The translations under genes and the position numbers were made by a program. This document shows positions 55,363-64,000 of a stretch of 64,000 nt of DNA, one piece after another. The notes under the pieces are model-generated. The model saw only the letters and a list, made by a program, of their open reading frames with translations. It did no database searches and had not been told where the DNA came from. The first letter of the stretch is position 1; every line of letters starts with the position of its first letter. Source of the DNA: Prevotella histicola JCM 15637 = DNF00424 (lineage in GTDB: Bacteria > Bacteroidota > Bacteroidia > Bacteroidales > Bacteroidaceae); contig NZ_BAJX01000006.1 in NCBI RefSeq assembly GCF_000613925.1, forward strand, positions 1-64,000, read 5' to 3'.

Positions 55363-56958
55363 TTATTTTACTTTCTTATCCCACCAAACACGTGTGGCAC
55401 CATTGTCTGGACCATTGAGTAATGAGACAGCTTTCTTCACATTTTCCAAGTTTTTAGTGTACTCATCATTTGAATATGGTATACGAGTTGGACGCAGATT
55501 GCCATCTACATCACAGTCTGTAGCTGTTAGAACTGCAGGGAAAATACGTGGATATCCCGTGCGACGATATTCAGACCAAGCCTCTTGACCATCAGGGTAG
55601 ATAGCGAGATACTTCTGTGTGATAATTCTTTCTAAGTTCTTTTCGAAGCTATCACTGCTCTGCCATTTGATAGTTATGGTAGAAGTAGCTGCAGCATTGT
55701 ACTCAGCATGGAGTGCATCAACGAAGTTTGCAGGAACAGATGTGCTGTTTGCAGCATATGCTGTTGCCTGTGCAGAACTCAATCCGTTCTCTTCAAATGA
55801 TGTTGCAATACCTTTCTCATAATAAGATTGTGCTGTTTCTCCACCCATATTCCATCCGCGAAGTGCTCCTTCTGCACGCAAGAAGTAGACTTCAGATGCT
55901 TTTATAATGTATACAGGAGTACCATCCTGTACGTTAAGAGATGATGACTTTGTCTTATCTAAGTAATCTGTTGTACTTGGAATGTTCGTACGAACAGCAT
56001 AATAGCCTTCTATTCCGTTATTCTTTGCCTTCACGAAGTAGTTGCTAATACGTGGGTCATCGTACCCTTTAAGGTAAGAAGAGATTTCTGCACCCATACG
56101 TACGTCATTATAACTACCATTGATAATAACCAAAGGATTCTTCAATGTAACACCAGCTCCCTTTGAAAGTTGAGCAGCATCCTTCATATTATCGATCACT
56201 CCATAAGGGTTGTTAATTGCTTTCTCTGCATATTGCTGTGCCAACGTTGGGTTTGCATAGACAATACGCATAGCCAAACGAAGCATCAGAGAGTTTGCAA
56301 ACTTACACCATTTAGTATAATTACCTTCGTAAATGATATCATATTTAGGGAATACATCGTGTCCACCATTGTTAAGAGTCTGTACAGCATCATCCAAGTC
56401 TTTTAACATTGCCTTATAGACATCTTCTTGTGAGTCGTATTCTGCTGTTGTTGCACCAGCGATACCTGCCTTAGTATAAGGAATAGGACCAAAAGTGTCT
56501 GTTGCTTTGTGAACTGCTGCGACCTTGATAATCTGTGCTATTGCTAATCCTTCTGGATCATTAGCCGTGCGCTTCTTAACGTCTAGGAAGTTACGGAAGG
56601 CATTACCAGCCATTACATTATAAGTATACTGGCTCCAAGGTTTCAAAGCAAAGCTTGGGAAACCACGACCAACCCACTTGTTTTGAGCAGGTGCCATATA
56701 GCCAATCCAGCATGCACCTGCTAGTGTGTAAGGAATCTGATAATCGTTAACATAACCTGTTCCCGAAGATCCTACAGGGAAGATACTCTCTTCAAAGGAA
56801 GTAACAAAACCACCAACATTGAGGTTATCTTGCTCCAATTGGGCTTCTGTAGGCTGCAGAGCATCACGGTTGATATACTCAAAGTCAGCCTGGCATGATG
56901 TGAAGAGTGTTGCAGCGAGGGCTGAAACACATATAATAGATTTGATATTTCGTTTCAT
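55363..56958 (-). CDS. SusD/RagB-family surface glycan-binding lipoprotein
   Basis: The 531-residue lipoprotein (signal ending TLFTSCQAD) has the SusD family-2 features: PYTLAGACWIGYMAPAQNKWVG, AAVHKATDTFGPIPYTKAG, VYFLRAEGALRGWNMGGETAQSYYEKGIATSFEE and TQKYLAIYPDGQEAWSEYRRTGYPRIFP. The C-terminal blocks match those in the first SusD protein (39.7-41.3 kb) closely, showing common ancestry. It begins 12 bases after the SusC stop and forms the lid of that transporter. It should help import the oligosaccharide freed by the GH18 enzyme. Confidence 0.94.
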   Translation of the reverse strand: MKRNIKSIICVSALAATLFTSCQADFEYINRDALQPTEAQLEQDNLNVGGFVTSFEESIFPVGSSGTGYVNDYQIPYTLAGACWIGYMAPAQNKWVGRGFPSFALKPWSQYTYNVMAGNAFRNFLDVKKRTANDPEGLAIAQIIKVAAVHKATDTFGPIPYTKAGIAGATTAEYDSQEDVYKAMLKDLDDAVQTLNNGGHDVFPKYDIIYEGNYTKWCKFANSLMLRLAMRIVYANPTLAQQYAEKAINNPYGVIDNMKDAAQLSKGAGVTLKNPLVIINGSYNDVRMGAEISSYLKGYDDPRISNYFVKAKNNGIEGYYAVRTNIPSTTDYLDKTKSSSLNVQDGTPVYIIKASEVYFLRAEGALRGWNMGGETAQSYYEKGIATSFEENGLSSAQATAYAANSTSVPANFVDALHAEYNAAATSTITIKWQSSDSFEKNLERIITQKYLAIYPDGQEAWSEYRRTGYPRIFPAVLTATDCDVDGNLRPTRIPYSNDEYTKNLENVKKAVSLLNGPDNGATRVWWDKKVK

Positions 56959-56970
56959 ATATTTTATAAT

Positions 56971-59900
56971 TTAGAAGTTTAGTTTCAAGCTAAAGCCGAT
57001 ATTTCTTAAGCTTGGTGCACTAAAATAATCACTACCTTGACCATAAGTACCAGTAGATGCTGCAATTTCAGGATCGAATGGAGCCTTGTTGTAAATCATC
57101 CATAGGTTGTTTGCAATAAATCCTACAGTAATACCAGGCCAACCTTGTCCAAGTAATGTCTTTGGTAATGTATATGTAAGACTAACATTCTGAAGACGTA
57201 CGTTGGTTGCACTATAGTAGTAATAGCCTAATAGCTGTTGGTTAGCAACTACTTCATAATACTTCTGTGGGTCTACACGCTGTCCACCTGCTACCTCTAC
57301 ATAGCCACGGTCACGTGCATCTGCCGTTGCTTTGGATACACCAAACTGGTCAAGCACTGCTTGTGTCTCTGATGTTACAATGCCACCGACACGTGCGTTG
57401 ATGAGGAATGAGAGGTTCAAACCCTTCCATGAGATATTATTTCTCCATCCAAGGGTAAAGTCTGGGTTCGTATTACCGATTCTCAAACGTTCTCCATTTG
57501 GAAGATCCATAGATGAAAGACTGCCGTCTGCTGCCACAGCAATAGCACCTGTTGCATCACGCTTCAGCACCTTAGTAATATAAACATCACCCATGCTGTC
57601 TCCTTCACGGATGTATCCGCCACCTGCTGACGTCTCTGTGAAGTTGATAACTTGATTATCAATGCCTGTGTTGTAATTATGTACAAGTTTCTTCACCTTG
57701 TTTACGTTACGGCTATAAACCAAACGTGACTCAAAGTCAACAGCTCCGATCTTATCATTGTAAGCTAATGACATTTCAACTCCTGAGTTAGCAATATCAC
57801 CTGCCTGGATATAAAGACCTGAATAAGGTGAGGTTGCTGAAAGCTCAGCCAAGAAAGTCTGGTTGTAAGTATTAGAATGATACCATGTGAAGTCAAAGTT
57901 CAAACGGTTATTAAACATTCTTAAGTCCAAACCTAATTCATAAGATTTTGTTCTTTCTGCCTTGAAATCATAGAAAGGCATAATCGTACGTGTAGATGGG
58001 ATACCATTAACGATAGGGTAGGTGATAGTACCACGTGTAATACCACGATAACGATCTGGAATAGGAGAACCTACTTCTGTGTAAGAGCCTCTAACTTTCA
58101 TGAAAGAAATGAACTCTGGTAATTTAGCCATCTTAGTTACGATTGCAGATAAACCAACAGAAGGATAGAAGAATGAAGGCTCCTTTGCATTAACCAATAG
58201 TGAACTCCAGTCGTTGCGTCCTGTCATAGAAAGGAATAACATGTCTTTCCAAGAAAGTTCTGCACTGGCAAAGATGGCAGTATTGCGTTTGCGGAATTCA
58301 GTCTCGTTTGGGATAGCATTGACTGGGTCAAGTGCTGCAGCTGAGAATAGATTAGGAACTTTTAAGATAGGACCACCAAAGCCAACACCACTTGAGCGAT
58401 AGTCTTCCAAGCTTGTTCCAAGGTTAGCTGTCAAACGATAGTCTGTTCCAAAGGCTTTATCAATGTTGAACATTAAGTCCAAATATGTCTGTTGGTCAAT
58501 GCTCTGTGAATGGTTATAGATACCATTTCCATAAGTTCCCGCATAGAGAAGACCCTGTCCACTTGCATGGAAACGACTCTCTGACTCTGTATTTGTGTTA
58601 TCAACACGTACACGACCAGCTACGTTTAACCATGGGAGGATATCGTATTTCAGACTACTCATGAACATGTAACGCTTACGATCGGTTGGTGTCATCATGT
58701 CATTCACAATGAAATAAGGGTTCTGTAACTGCATACCCTGATCGCCATAAGGCCAGTATTGTGTCGCAAACTTGCGAGATGCATCATAGCGTTTGTATAG
58801 TTGTACCGCTGACCAGTCCTCTCCTCGTGGGAAAAGATATACTGCTGGCAATGGGTTGTAGTATTCTCCTGGACGATACATGTTTTGTGTATTCTGAATA
58901 ATATAACTTCCACTTACATCAAGATGTAGTTTATCATTCAAGAAATCACTGGTGTTACGAACTGAGAAGTTGTAACGGTTATATTTGTTATTTGGGAGAA
59001 TACCCGTTGCATTGGTTGTTGCAACAGAGACGTAAGTCTTATTCGTCTTTGTTCCTGTGGTCAAAGTTACAGAATTGATGTAGCTATGTCCAGTCTTGAA
59101 AAAGTCCTTAGGGTTATAAGAAGAAGGCGTTGCCAGACGATCACCCCAACTCTCGAAGGAACCAGCTTTGTTCCCATAAGTGTTCTGGAACTCAGGCATA
59201 ACGAATGGATTAGAGAACTCCATGCTGCTAGATACAGCAAGTCTTACCTTTCCTTCAGCACCACGTTTAGTGTTAATCATAATAACACCATTTGCAGCAG
59301 CTGATCCATAGAGGGCTGCAGAAGAAGGACCTGTAAGAACGTTGATGCTCTCAATGTCGTCAGGGTTAATATCTGCAATACCTTCACCGCTTGGTTGGCT
59401 TGAGTATCTACCACCACCGATGTCACCACCACTCTTATTTAGCATTGGCACACCATCGATAACGTAAAGTACATTGTTACCACCAGTGATTGATTTAGTA
59501 CCACGCATAACAACACGTGTAGGACCACCAACACCTGTGGTAGATGCATTTATGTTCACACCAGCTACTGCACCGTTCAGACTATTTACGAAGTTAACAT
59601 TCTTAACAGCGCTTAGTTGGTCACCTCCGACTTTCTGTACATTATAGCTCAAAGCTTTCTCAGAGCGCTTGATACCCAAGGCTGTTACTACAACCTCATC
59701 AATCTTATGCGCTTCATCTTTCATTGAGATCTTCAAATCAGCAGCACCTGTGACTTGGACCTCTTGAGTTAGCATTCCGATGTAGCTAATAATAAGTGTA
59801 GAACCCTTAGGGACACTTAGTGTGAATTTACCATCAAGATCGGTAGCAGTACCACTTTGTGAGTTTTTTACTCGTACTGTTGCACCAATGATTGGTTCAC

Positions 59901-60099
59901 CAGTATTGTCAACGACGGTACCGGTAACTTTCACATTGTCACTTGATTGTTGTGTTCCTAAGTCTTTTAAGGCCGCAGCCTTAACGATGCTTGCAGTTTG
60001 TTTACCAATATTATCAGACATACTGATATTATAGGCAAAGGAATTCAAACAACAGCAAGATAAGAAAACACTTACTTGTAAAATTTTTCCTTTTCTCAT
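56971..60099 (-). CDS. SusC/RagA-family TonB-dependent transporter (no STN domain)
   Basis: The 1042-residue protein has a signal peptide (MRKGKILQVSVFLSCCCLNSFAY), a carboxypeptidase-D-like domain (VKVTGTVVDNTGEPIIGATVRVKN, about 56-80), the plug (EVVVTALGIKRSEKALSYNVQKVGG, about 134-158; GVNINASTTGVGGPTRVVMRG) and a large barrel ending NIGFSLKLNF. Unlike the SusC protein at 36.4 kb it has no STN domain, so a FecR/sigma pair is not expected to control it. It leads the five-gene operon SusC-SusD-GH18-LamG-DUF1735 and would import N-glycan oligosaccharide. Confidence 0.95.
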   Translation of the reverse strand: MRKGKILQVSVFLSCCCLNSFAYNISMSDNIGKQTASIVKAAALKDLGTQQSSDNVKVTGTVVDNTGEPIIGATVRVKNSQSGTATDLDGKFTLSVPKGSTLIISYIGMLTQEVQVTGAADLKISMKDEAHKIDEVVVTALGIKRSEKALSYNVQKVGGDQLSAVKNVNFVNSLNGAVAGVNINASTTGVGGPTRVVMRGTKSITGGNNVLYVIDGVPMLNKSGGDIGGGRYSSQPSGEGIADINPDDIESINVLTGPSSAALYGSAAANGVIMINTKRGAEGKVRLAVSSSMEFSNPFVMPEFQNTYGNKAGSFESWGDRLATPSSYNPKDFFKTGHSYINSVTLTTGTKTNKTYVSVATTNATGILPNNKYNRYNFSVRNTSDFLNDKLHLDVSGSYIIQNTQNMYRPGEYYNPLPAVYLFPRGEDWSAVQLYKRYDASRKFATQYWPYGDQGMQLQNPYFIVNDMMTPTDRKRYMFMSSLKYDILPWLNVAGRVRVDNTNTESESRFHASGQGLLYAGTYGNGIYNHSQSIDQQTYLDLMFNIDKAFGTDYRLTANLGTSLEDYRSSGVGFGGPILKVPNLFSAAALDPVNAIPNETEFRKRNTAIFASAELSWKDMLFLSMTGRNDWSSLLVNAKEPSFFYPSVGLSAIVTKMAKLPEFISFMKVRGSYTEVGSPIPDRYRGITRGTITYPIVNGIPSTRTIMPFYDFKAERTKSYELGLDLRMFNNRLNFDFTWYHSNTYNQTFLAELSATSPYSGLYIQAGDIANSGVEMSLAYNDKIGAVDFESRLVYSRNVNKVKKLVHNYNTGIDNQVINFTETSAGGGYIREGDSMGDVYITKVLKRDATGAIAVAADGSLSSMDLPNGERLRIGNTNPDFTLGWRNNISWKGLNLSFLINARVGGIVTSETQAVLDQFGVSKATADARDRGYVEVAGGQRVDPQKYYEVVANQQLLGYYYYSATNVRLQNVSLTYTLPKTLLGQGWPGITVGFIANNLWMIYNKAPFDPEIAASTGTYGQGSDYFSAPSLRNIGFSLKLNF

Positions 60100-60140
60100 T
60101 CGTGTTTAAGTATTTGTTAATATTATACGATTCAGGAATA

Positions 60141-60159
60141 ACTGCAATATTATTGCAGT
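60141..60159. promoter_or_regulatory. Hairpin in the 5' leader of the second SusC gene
   Basis: ACTGCAAT-ATT-ATTGCAGT is a perfect 8-bp stem with a 3-nt loop, in the 110-base leader between the -7 element and the start codon. Confidence 0.45.
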
Positions 60160-60212
60160 GTAATTGTCTTTATTATTTGGGTGTTATTTGTTCTATTTAG
60201 GTTTTGTGCCTA

Positions 60213-60220
60213 CAAATATA
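60213..60220 (-). promoter_or_regulatory. TATATTTG -7 element for the second SusC operon
   Basis: TATATTTG on the minus strand fits TAnnTTTG and leaves a leader of about 110 bases carrying a small hairpin. Confidence 0.55.
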
Positions 60221-60512
60221 ACATTTCATTTTCTAATATCACATACTTGACATAGATTAATTAACATATATAAACATTATTAATACAGCTTTTAACCAAT
60301 TATGGAAGAGTATGAGTTAATTTTGGCATCAGCTTACTTTATTAGGTACATATTGTAACCTTGCATAAACAAAGTGATACCATTAAAGAGTTTGCACAAC
60401 TATATTATCTTTGTGCAGGTATTTTGATTATTCAAATTTAACAAATGAATCTGAAACAGAAGTAGGTTTTATCCTAAACATTTATGGTTATTTATCCTTG
60501 CTATATTTACTC
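60221..60512. other. Intergenic DNA upstream of the second SusC operon
   Basis: No gene is visible. A TATCTTTG at 60406-60413 on the plus strand could start a transcript that has no clear coding frame ahead, so a small RNA is possible but unsupported. Confidence 0.3.
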
Positions 60513-60587
60513 TTAGCCCCCTTTCTTTTTTGCCTTTTGAGATCCGGTTTTATCTTCTGAGTTTTTTTCTTTTTTACTATCTGCCAT
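60513..60587 (-). CDS. Possible 24-residue lysine-rich peptide
   Basis: A short minus-strand frame reads MADSKKEKNSEDKTGSQKAK and ends KKGG. The composition (about 40 percent Lys/Arg, otherwise Glu, Asp, Ser) is not what random AT-rich DNA usually gives, but there is no evident ribosome-binding site or promoter. It sits between repeat copy C and the SusC promoter. It may be a small basic protein or chance. Confidence 0.25.
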   Translation of the reverse strand: MADSKKEKNSEDKTGSQKAKKKGG

Positions 60588-60633
60588 CGGGGTAAGGTTT
60601 ATGTTTGTAAAATAAAATAACTATTAGAGTTTG

Positions 60634-60775
60634 AATAGAGTATCTTTTACTTTCTAAAAGGGCATCTTTTGCAATGTAAAACATGCCCTTTTGAGGTATA
60701 AAAGACGCCCTTTTGCATGGTAAAAGGTGCCCTTTTAGAAGCCTGCTTGTAACTGTTTGATAATCTTTTGATTAC
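60634..60775 (+). repeat. Composite 142-bp repeat, copy C
   Basis: Five 22-bp units begin at 60634 (degenerate), 60656, 60678, 60700 and 60722, followed by a 5-base spacer and the 27-base module 60749-60775 (GTAACTGTTTGATAAT ... GATTAC). Unit orientation flips between the second and third unit, so the array has a large imperfect inverted repeat. Same order and spacing as copy A. It lies between the SusC promoter and the fumarase terminator. Confidence 0.82.
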
Positions 60776-60999
60776 AAAGTTATAAAAAGATGATTTTCTC
60801 TTACCTCCTACATTCTTATGTGTTTCAATGTGTAAGTTTGTTTTACTCCTTACAATTTTTATTTTCTTATTCTCCCTTGAATACTTTTACACCTTATTAT
60901 ATATATAGGCTGTTTCGCTAAATTCACTTTATACTGAATGTGTGTAATATGTAGGTGATGTCTTATAAGAAGGCTTCTTGGCTTCAGGTGTATACATAA

Positions 61000-61042
61000 A
61001 AATGGTATGAAAGTCGGATATAGTCCTTCTCTCATACCATTT
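61000..61042 (-). terminator. Terminator downstream of the fumarase gene
   Basis: AAATGGTATGA (61000-61010) pairs with 61032-61042 (11 bp), and the minus-strand RNA continues with a U-rich run. Confidence 0.7.
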
Positions 61043-61083
61043 GTTACCTTATGAAAATGTCCCTTTTATTTTCTAGGGGAGTA

Positions 61084-62730
61084 TTATTTTCCGCAATCGC
61101 AACCTGTCCAAGGTTTCAATTCCTTGAAGAAGTCATGTCCTTTATCATCTACAAGGATGAAAGCAGGGAAGTCTTCTACTTTAATTTTCCAGATTGCTTC
61201 CATGCCTAATTCTGGATATTCAACACATTCAATGCTCTTGATACTGCTCTGTGAGAGTACAGCTGCAACGCCACCGATTGTACCAAGATAGAATCCACCA
61301 TGCTTTTTGCACGCATCAGTGACAACCTGAGTACGGTTACCCTTTGCAAGCATTACAAGAGATCCACCGTGATCTTGGAATTCATCAACGTATGGGTCCA
61401 TACGATTTGCCGTTGTTGGACCCATTGAACCACATGGATATCCTTCTGGAGTCTTTGCTGGTCCGGCATAGAAAATAGGGTGATCCTTGAAGTATTGTGG
61501 TAAGTCTTCGCCTGCATCCAAGCGTGCCTTGAGTTTTGCATGGGCGATATCACGGGCAACAATAATGGTTCCATTCAAGTTTACACGTGTTGAAACTGGA
61601 TACTTTGTCAGTTCAGCGCGCACAGCATCAATACCTTTATCGAGGTCGATCTCTATACCCTTGGTACCTTCTCCTGGCTTACGATATTCCTCAGGGATAA
61701 GTTCTCCAGGATTTGTATCCATCTTCTCAAGCCAAATACCATCTTTATTGATCTTTGCTTTGATGTTACGGTCAGCAGAACAGCTTACTCCCATACCGAT
61801 AGGACAGCTTGCTCCGTGGCGTGGCAGACGAATAACACGGATGTCATGTGCCAAGTATTTACCACCGAATTGTGCACCAAGTCCAATCTTGTGTGCTTCT
61901 TTAAGAAGTTTTTCTTCAAGGTCTATATCACGGAAAGCACGTCCAGTTTCATCTCCTGTAGTAGGTAGATTATCATAGTACTTGATACTACCGAGCTTTA
62001 CGGTTAGTAGATTCTTTTCAGCTGATGTTCCTCCAATGACAAAACAAATGTGGTAAGGAGGACATGCTGCAGTACCAAGACTCTTCATCTTTTCAACGAG
62101 GAAAGGAATCAATGTACCTTCATTTTGGATTGTAGCCTTGGTCATTGGGTAGAAATAAGTCTTGTTTGCAGAGCCGCCACCCTTTGCCACCATGACAAAA
62201 CGATACTCTTCACCTTCAACAGCTTCGATATCAATCTGTGCAGGAAGGTTACATTTGGTATTCACCTCATCATACATTGTTAAAGGAGCATTCTGCGAAT
62301 AACGGAGATTTTCTTCAGTAAAAGTGTTATAGACACCACGTGAAAGAGCCTCTTCGTCCTCGAATCCTGTCCAAACCTGTTGTCCTTTTTCACCATGAAT
62401 GATGGCAGTTCCCGTGTCTTGACAGAAGGGTAGTACGCCTTTTACTGCTGTTTCCGCATTGCGGAGGAACTGCAGAGCAACATACTTGTCATTTTCTGAA
62501 GCTTCTGGGTCCGTCAGAATCTTTGCTACTTGCTCGTTGTGAGCGCGGCGGAGCATAAACTCACAGTCGTGGAAAGCTTCTTGTGCCAGCAGGGTTAGTG
62601 CTTCTTTACTGACTTTCAGAATCTCTTTACCTTCAAACTCACCGACACTGACACCTTCTTTAGATATCAATCTGTACTCGGTGTCATCCTTGCCCAATTG
62701 GAACATTGGGGCATATTTGAATTCAGCCAT
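61084..62730 (-). CDS. Class I (iron-sulfur) fumarate hydratase
   Basis: The 548-residue protein matches FumA/FumB-type fumarases in length and has the cluster-binding cysteines in [11 protein letters not shown] (about 102), [16 protein letters not shown] (about 226) and [19 protein letters not shown] (about 320). A C-terminal half with [32 protein letters not shown] and [16 protein letters not shown] also fits. It interconverts fumarate and malate; in Prevotella this works in the reductive branch towards succinate. The [4Fe-4S] type suits an anaerobe. It is a single gene with its own terminator. Confidence 0.96.
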   Translation of the reverse strand: MAEFKYAPMFQLGKDDTEYRLISKEGVSVGEFEGKEILKVSKEALTLLAQEAFHDCEFMLRRAHNEQVAKILTDPEASENDKYVALQFLRNAETAVKGVLPFCQDTGTAIIHGEKGQQVWTGFEDEEALSRGVYNTFTEENLRYSQNAPLTMYDEVNTKCNLPAQIDIEAVEGEEYRFVMVAKGGGSANKTYFYPMTKATIQNEGTLIPFLVEKMKSLGTAACPPYHICFVIGGTSAEKNLLTVKLGSIKYYDNLPTTGDETGRAFRDIDLEEKLLKEAHKIGLGAQFGGKYLAHDIRVIRLPRHGASCPIGMGVSCSADRNIKAKINKDGIWLEKMDTNPGELIPEEYRKPGEGTKGIEIDLDKGIDAVRAELTKYPVSTRVNLNGTIIVARDIAHAKLKARLDAGEDLPQYFKDHPIFYAGPAKTPEGYPCGSMGPTTANRMDPYVDEFQDHGGSLVMLAKGNRTQVVTDACKKHGGFYLGTIGGVAAVLSQSSIKSIECVEYPELGMEAIWKIKVEDFPAFILVDDKGHDFFKELKPWTGCDCGK

Positions 62731-62952
62731 AATGTTTTAATTTCCCGTCTGCTCTGTGTTTGCAGAGTGTTGCGGAGTTGTTCTATATGTTTTTACTATG
62801 TTTTTGTATTTTGTTCTTTGTCGTAAATGGAGTTAAAGCAGTTAGAAGGGAGCTTAGGAATAAGTACCTGTACAGCTTAGGAGTCTGTCCTTACCCTTTA
62901 CTCCCTTTGTCTTTGCTTTGCTAATTATTCTTTTTCTATCTTCTTTTGTCTT

Positions 62953-64000
62953 TTAATATCCAAATATCTCCTCTGTTGTAACCCTCTTGATAGGAGCTAT
63001 CTTCTCTAAAGCCTTCATGTTTAATTCCTTCTCGTCACCAAGAATGATATATTTAAAAGGCTTGTTTGCAATATACTTCTTTTCGAAGTCAACAACATCT
63101 TTCAGTCGTAGGGCTGGAAGAGCTTTGTATATCTTCTCACTCAAGGAGTAGTCTATACCTAAACGTTGTGCTGCAAGATAAGATGTAAGAATAGCATACT
63201 TTGTTGTACGTTGAGATGCTAAACTCTTCATTAGACTTTGTTTTGCGAGGTCAAAGTTTGCTTGTCGAACTGGCATGTTGTCCAAAAGTTTGTTGAATTC
63301 ATGTACACAATCCATCATCTTGTCGTTCTGTGTGATGATGTATGTGTAGAAGTCTTCCTTGTCAGACAGACGATAAGGCTCGTTATATTTGGCAAAGGCA
63401 GAATAAGCTAACCCTCTTGCTTCACGAAGTTCTTGGAAGACAATAGCATTCATGCTACCTCCAAAATACTCATTGAAGAGTGCTATGATAGGTGCACGGT
63501 CTGCTGACCACTCTTGATTCTCGTTATGAAGTTGTACCATATAGATGTTTTTTGCATCGTATGGAGCAATTATAACTTCATTCTTTGGCGTTGTCAGTTC
63601 TGTATAACGTTTTGCTGTCGGGGGTGAAACGAATTTCTTTGGCGACTGGATAGTCTTACTGATAAGCTGATCTATGGTACTTAGGCTTGAGGGACCATAG
63701 TAAAGTACAGTCTGCTTATAGTTCTTTAGATTCTTCAGAAGCGTTAATAGCTCCAGAGGATTCATAGTTTTTAAAGCTTGTTCACTGAGTATGTTGCGTG
63801 TAGGGTTGTATTCCCCGTATGAAGCATAGTCCCTTAGAGCATAGAAGTTTGCACTTTGATTGGCCTTATTATCGCTACGTGATTTCAGAATCTGTTCGAC
63901 ATAAAGGTTATAAGCCTGTTTATCCACCTTCGCATTATTGAGTAAATTGTTGAGTAAGGTAAGTGCTTGTGGAAGATTTGAGTTCAGACCGTTTAGCGTA
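62953..64000 (-). CDS. M16-family (insulinase-like) metalloprotease, C-terminal part
   Basis: The reading frame runs off the right end of the window, so about 349 C-terminal residues are visible. They match the inactive second half of M16 peptidases of about 930-980 residues: LTLLNNLLNNAKVDKQAYNLYVEQILKSR, NEVIIAPYDAKNIYMVQLH, PIIALFNEYFGGSMNAIVFQELREARGLAYSAFAKY (FGG-x-M and the RE-x-RGLAYS block) and a final YIILGDEKELNMKALEKI. The zinc motif HxxEH belongs to the N-terminal half and is outside the window. M16 proteins degrade peptides; any signal peptide is not visible. Confidence 0.85.
   Translation of the reverse strand, partial: TLNGLNSNLPQALTLLNNLLNNAKVDKQAYNLYVEQILKSRSDNKANQSANFYALRDYASYGEYNPTRNILSEQALKTMNPLELLTLLKNLKNYKQTVLYYGPSSLSTIDQLISKTIQSPKKFVSPPTAKRYTELTTPKNEVIIAPYDAKNIYMVQLHNENQEWSADRAPIIALFNEYFGGSMNAIVFQELREARGLAYSAFAKYNEPYRLSDKEDFYTYIITQNDKMMDCVHEFNKLLDNMPVRQANFDLAKQSLMKSLASQRTTKYAILTSYLAAQRLGIDYSLSEKIYKALPALRLKDVVDFEKKYIANKPFKYIILGDEKELNMKALEKIAPIKRVTTEEIFGY

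Overview
The window looks like a chromosome segment of a Prevotella-type Bacteroidales bacterium. Supporting signs are Bacteroidetes promoters (TAnnTTTG at -7, sometimes with TTTG near -33), SusC/SusD outer-membrane pairs, lipoproteins with acidic residues after the lipobox cysteine, a FecI/FecR-type sigma/anti-sigma pair, DUF1735 glycan-binding proteins, a fused NagB-like/PIG-L protein and AT-rich intergenic DNA. The genus is my inference from protein style; no rRNA or tRNA gene is visible to confirm it.

Layout. 0-2.2 kb: end of a carbohydrate-binding protein, a DUF308 membrane protein, a histidine phosphatase and a small secreted protein. 2.7-16.4 kb: a surface-polysaccharide region with a Wzi-like outer-membrane protein, a WecA/MraY-type transferase, and a co-directional AT-rich run (GT2, Wzz, Wzx, Wzy, GT2, GT11 fucosyltransferase); then, facing it, a Wza-like SLBB exporter and a WcaJ-type initiating transferase. 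16.5-20.7 kb: dinB, two zinc-ribbon membrane proteins and pyruvate kinase. 20.7-28.1 kb: central sugar metabolism (rpiB, tkt, a Nudix-type regulator, and galM, MFS transporter, galK). 28.3-34.5 kb: folC, dnaJ, grpE, an ABC-F protein, an RluA-type pseudouridine synthase and a 51-residue membrane protein.

34.5-60.1 kb is a host-glycan foraging island. An ECF sigma/FecR pair sits divergently from a SusC (with STN signalling domain)/SusD pair. A minus-strand operon encodes an AmpG-like transporter, NagB, a degenerate NagB fused to a PIG-L deacetylase, a GH20 hexosaminidase and a GH33 sialidase. A GH29 fucosidase lies divergently. A second SusC/SusD operon carries a GH18 endoglycosidase and two DUF1735 surface glycan-binding proteins. 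Together these fit stepwise removal of sialic acid, fucose and HexNAc from host glycoproteins, endo-cleavage of N-glycans, import and GlcNAc catabolism. 61.1-64 kb: class I fumarase and the end of an M16 protease.

The least explained structure is a dispersed composite repeat present three times, each copy exactly 142 bp: five 22-bp quasi-palindromic units, a 5-bp spacer and a 27-bp GTAAC...GTTAC module. The copies sit at boundaries of the glycan operons (41.3, 49.1 and 60.6 kb). A fourth array with the same 22-bp period but another core lies at 17.9 kb. In addition, five single-G losses break four otherwise intact genes (tkt twice, the galactose transporter, galM, and the NagB/PIG-L fusion); this looks more like consensus error than decay.
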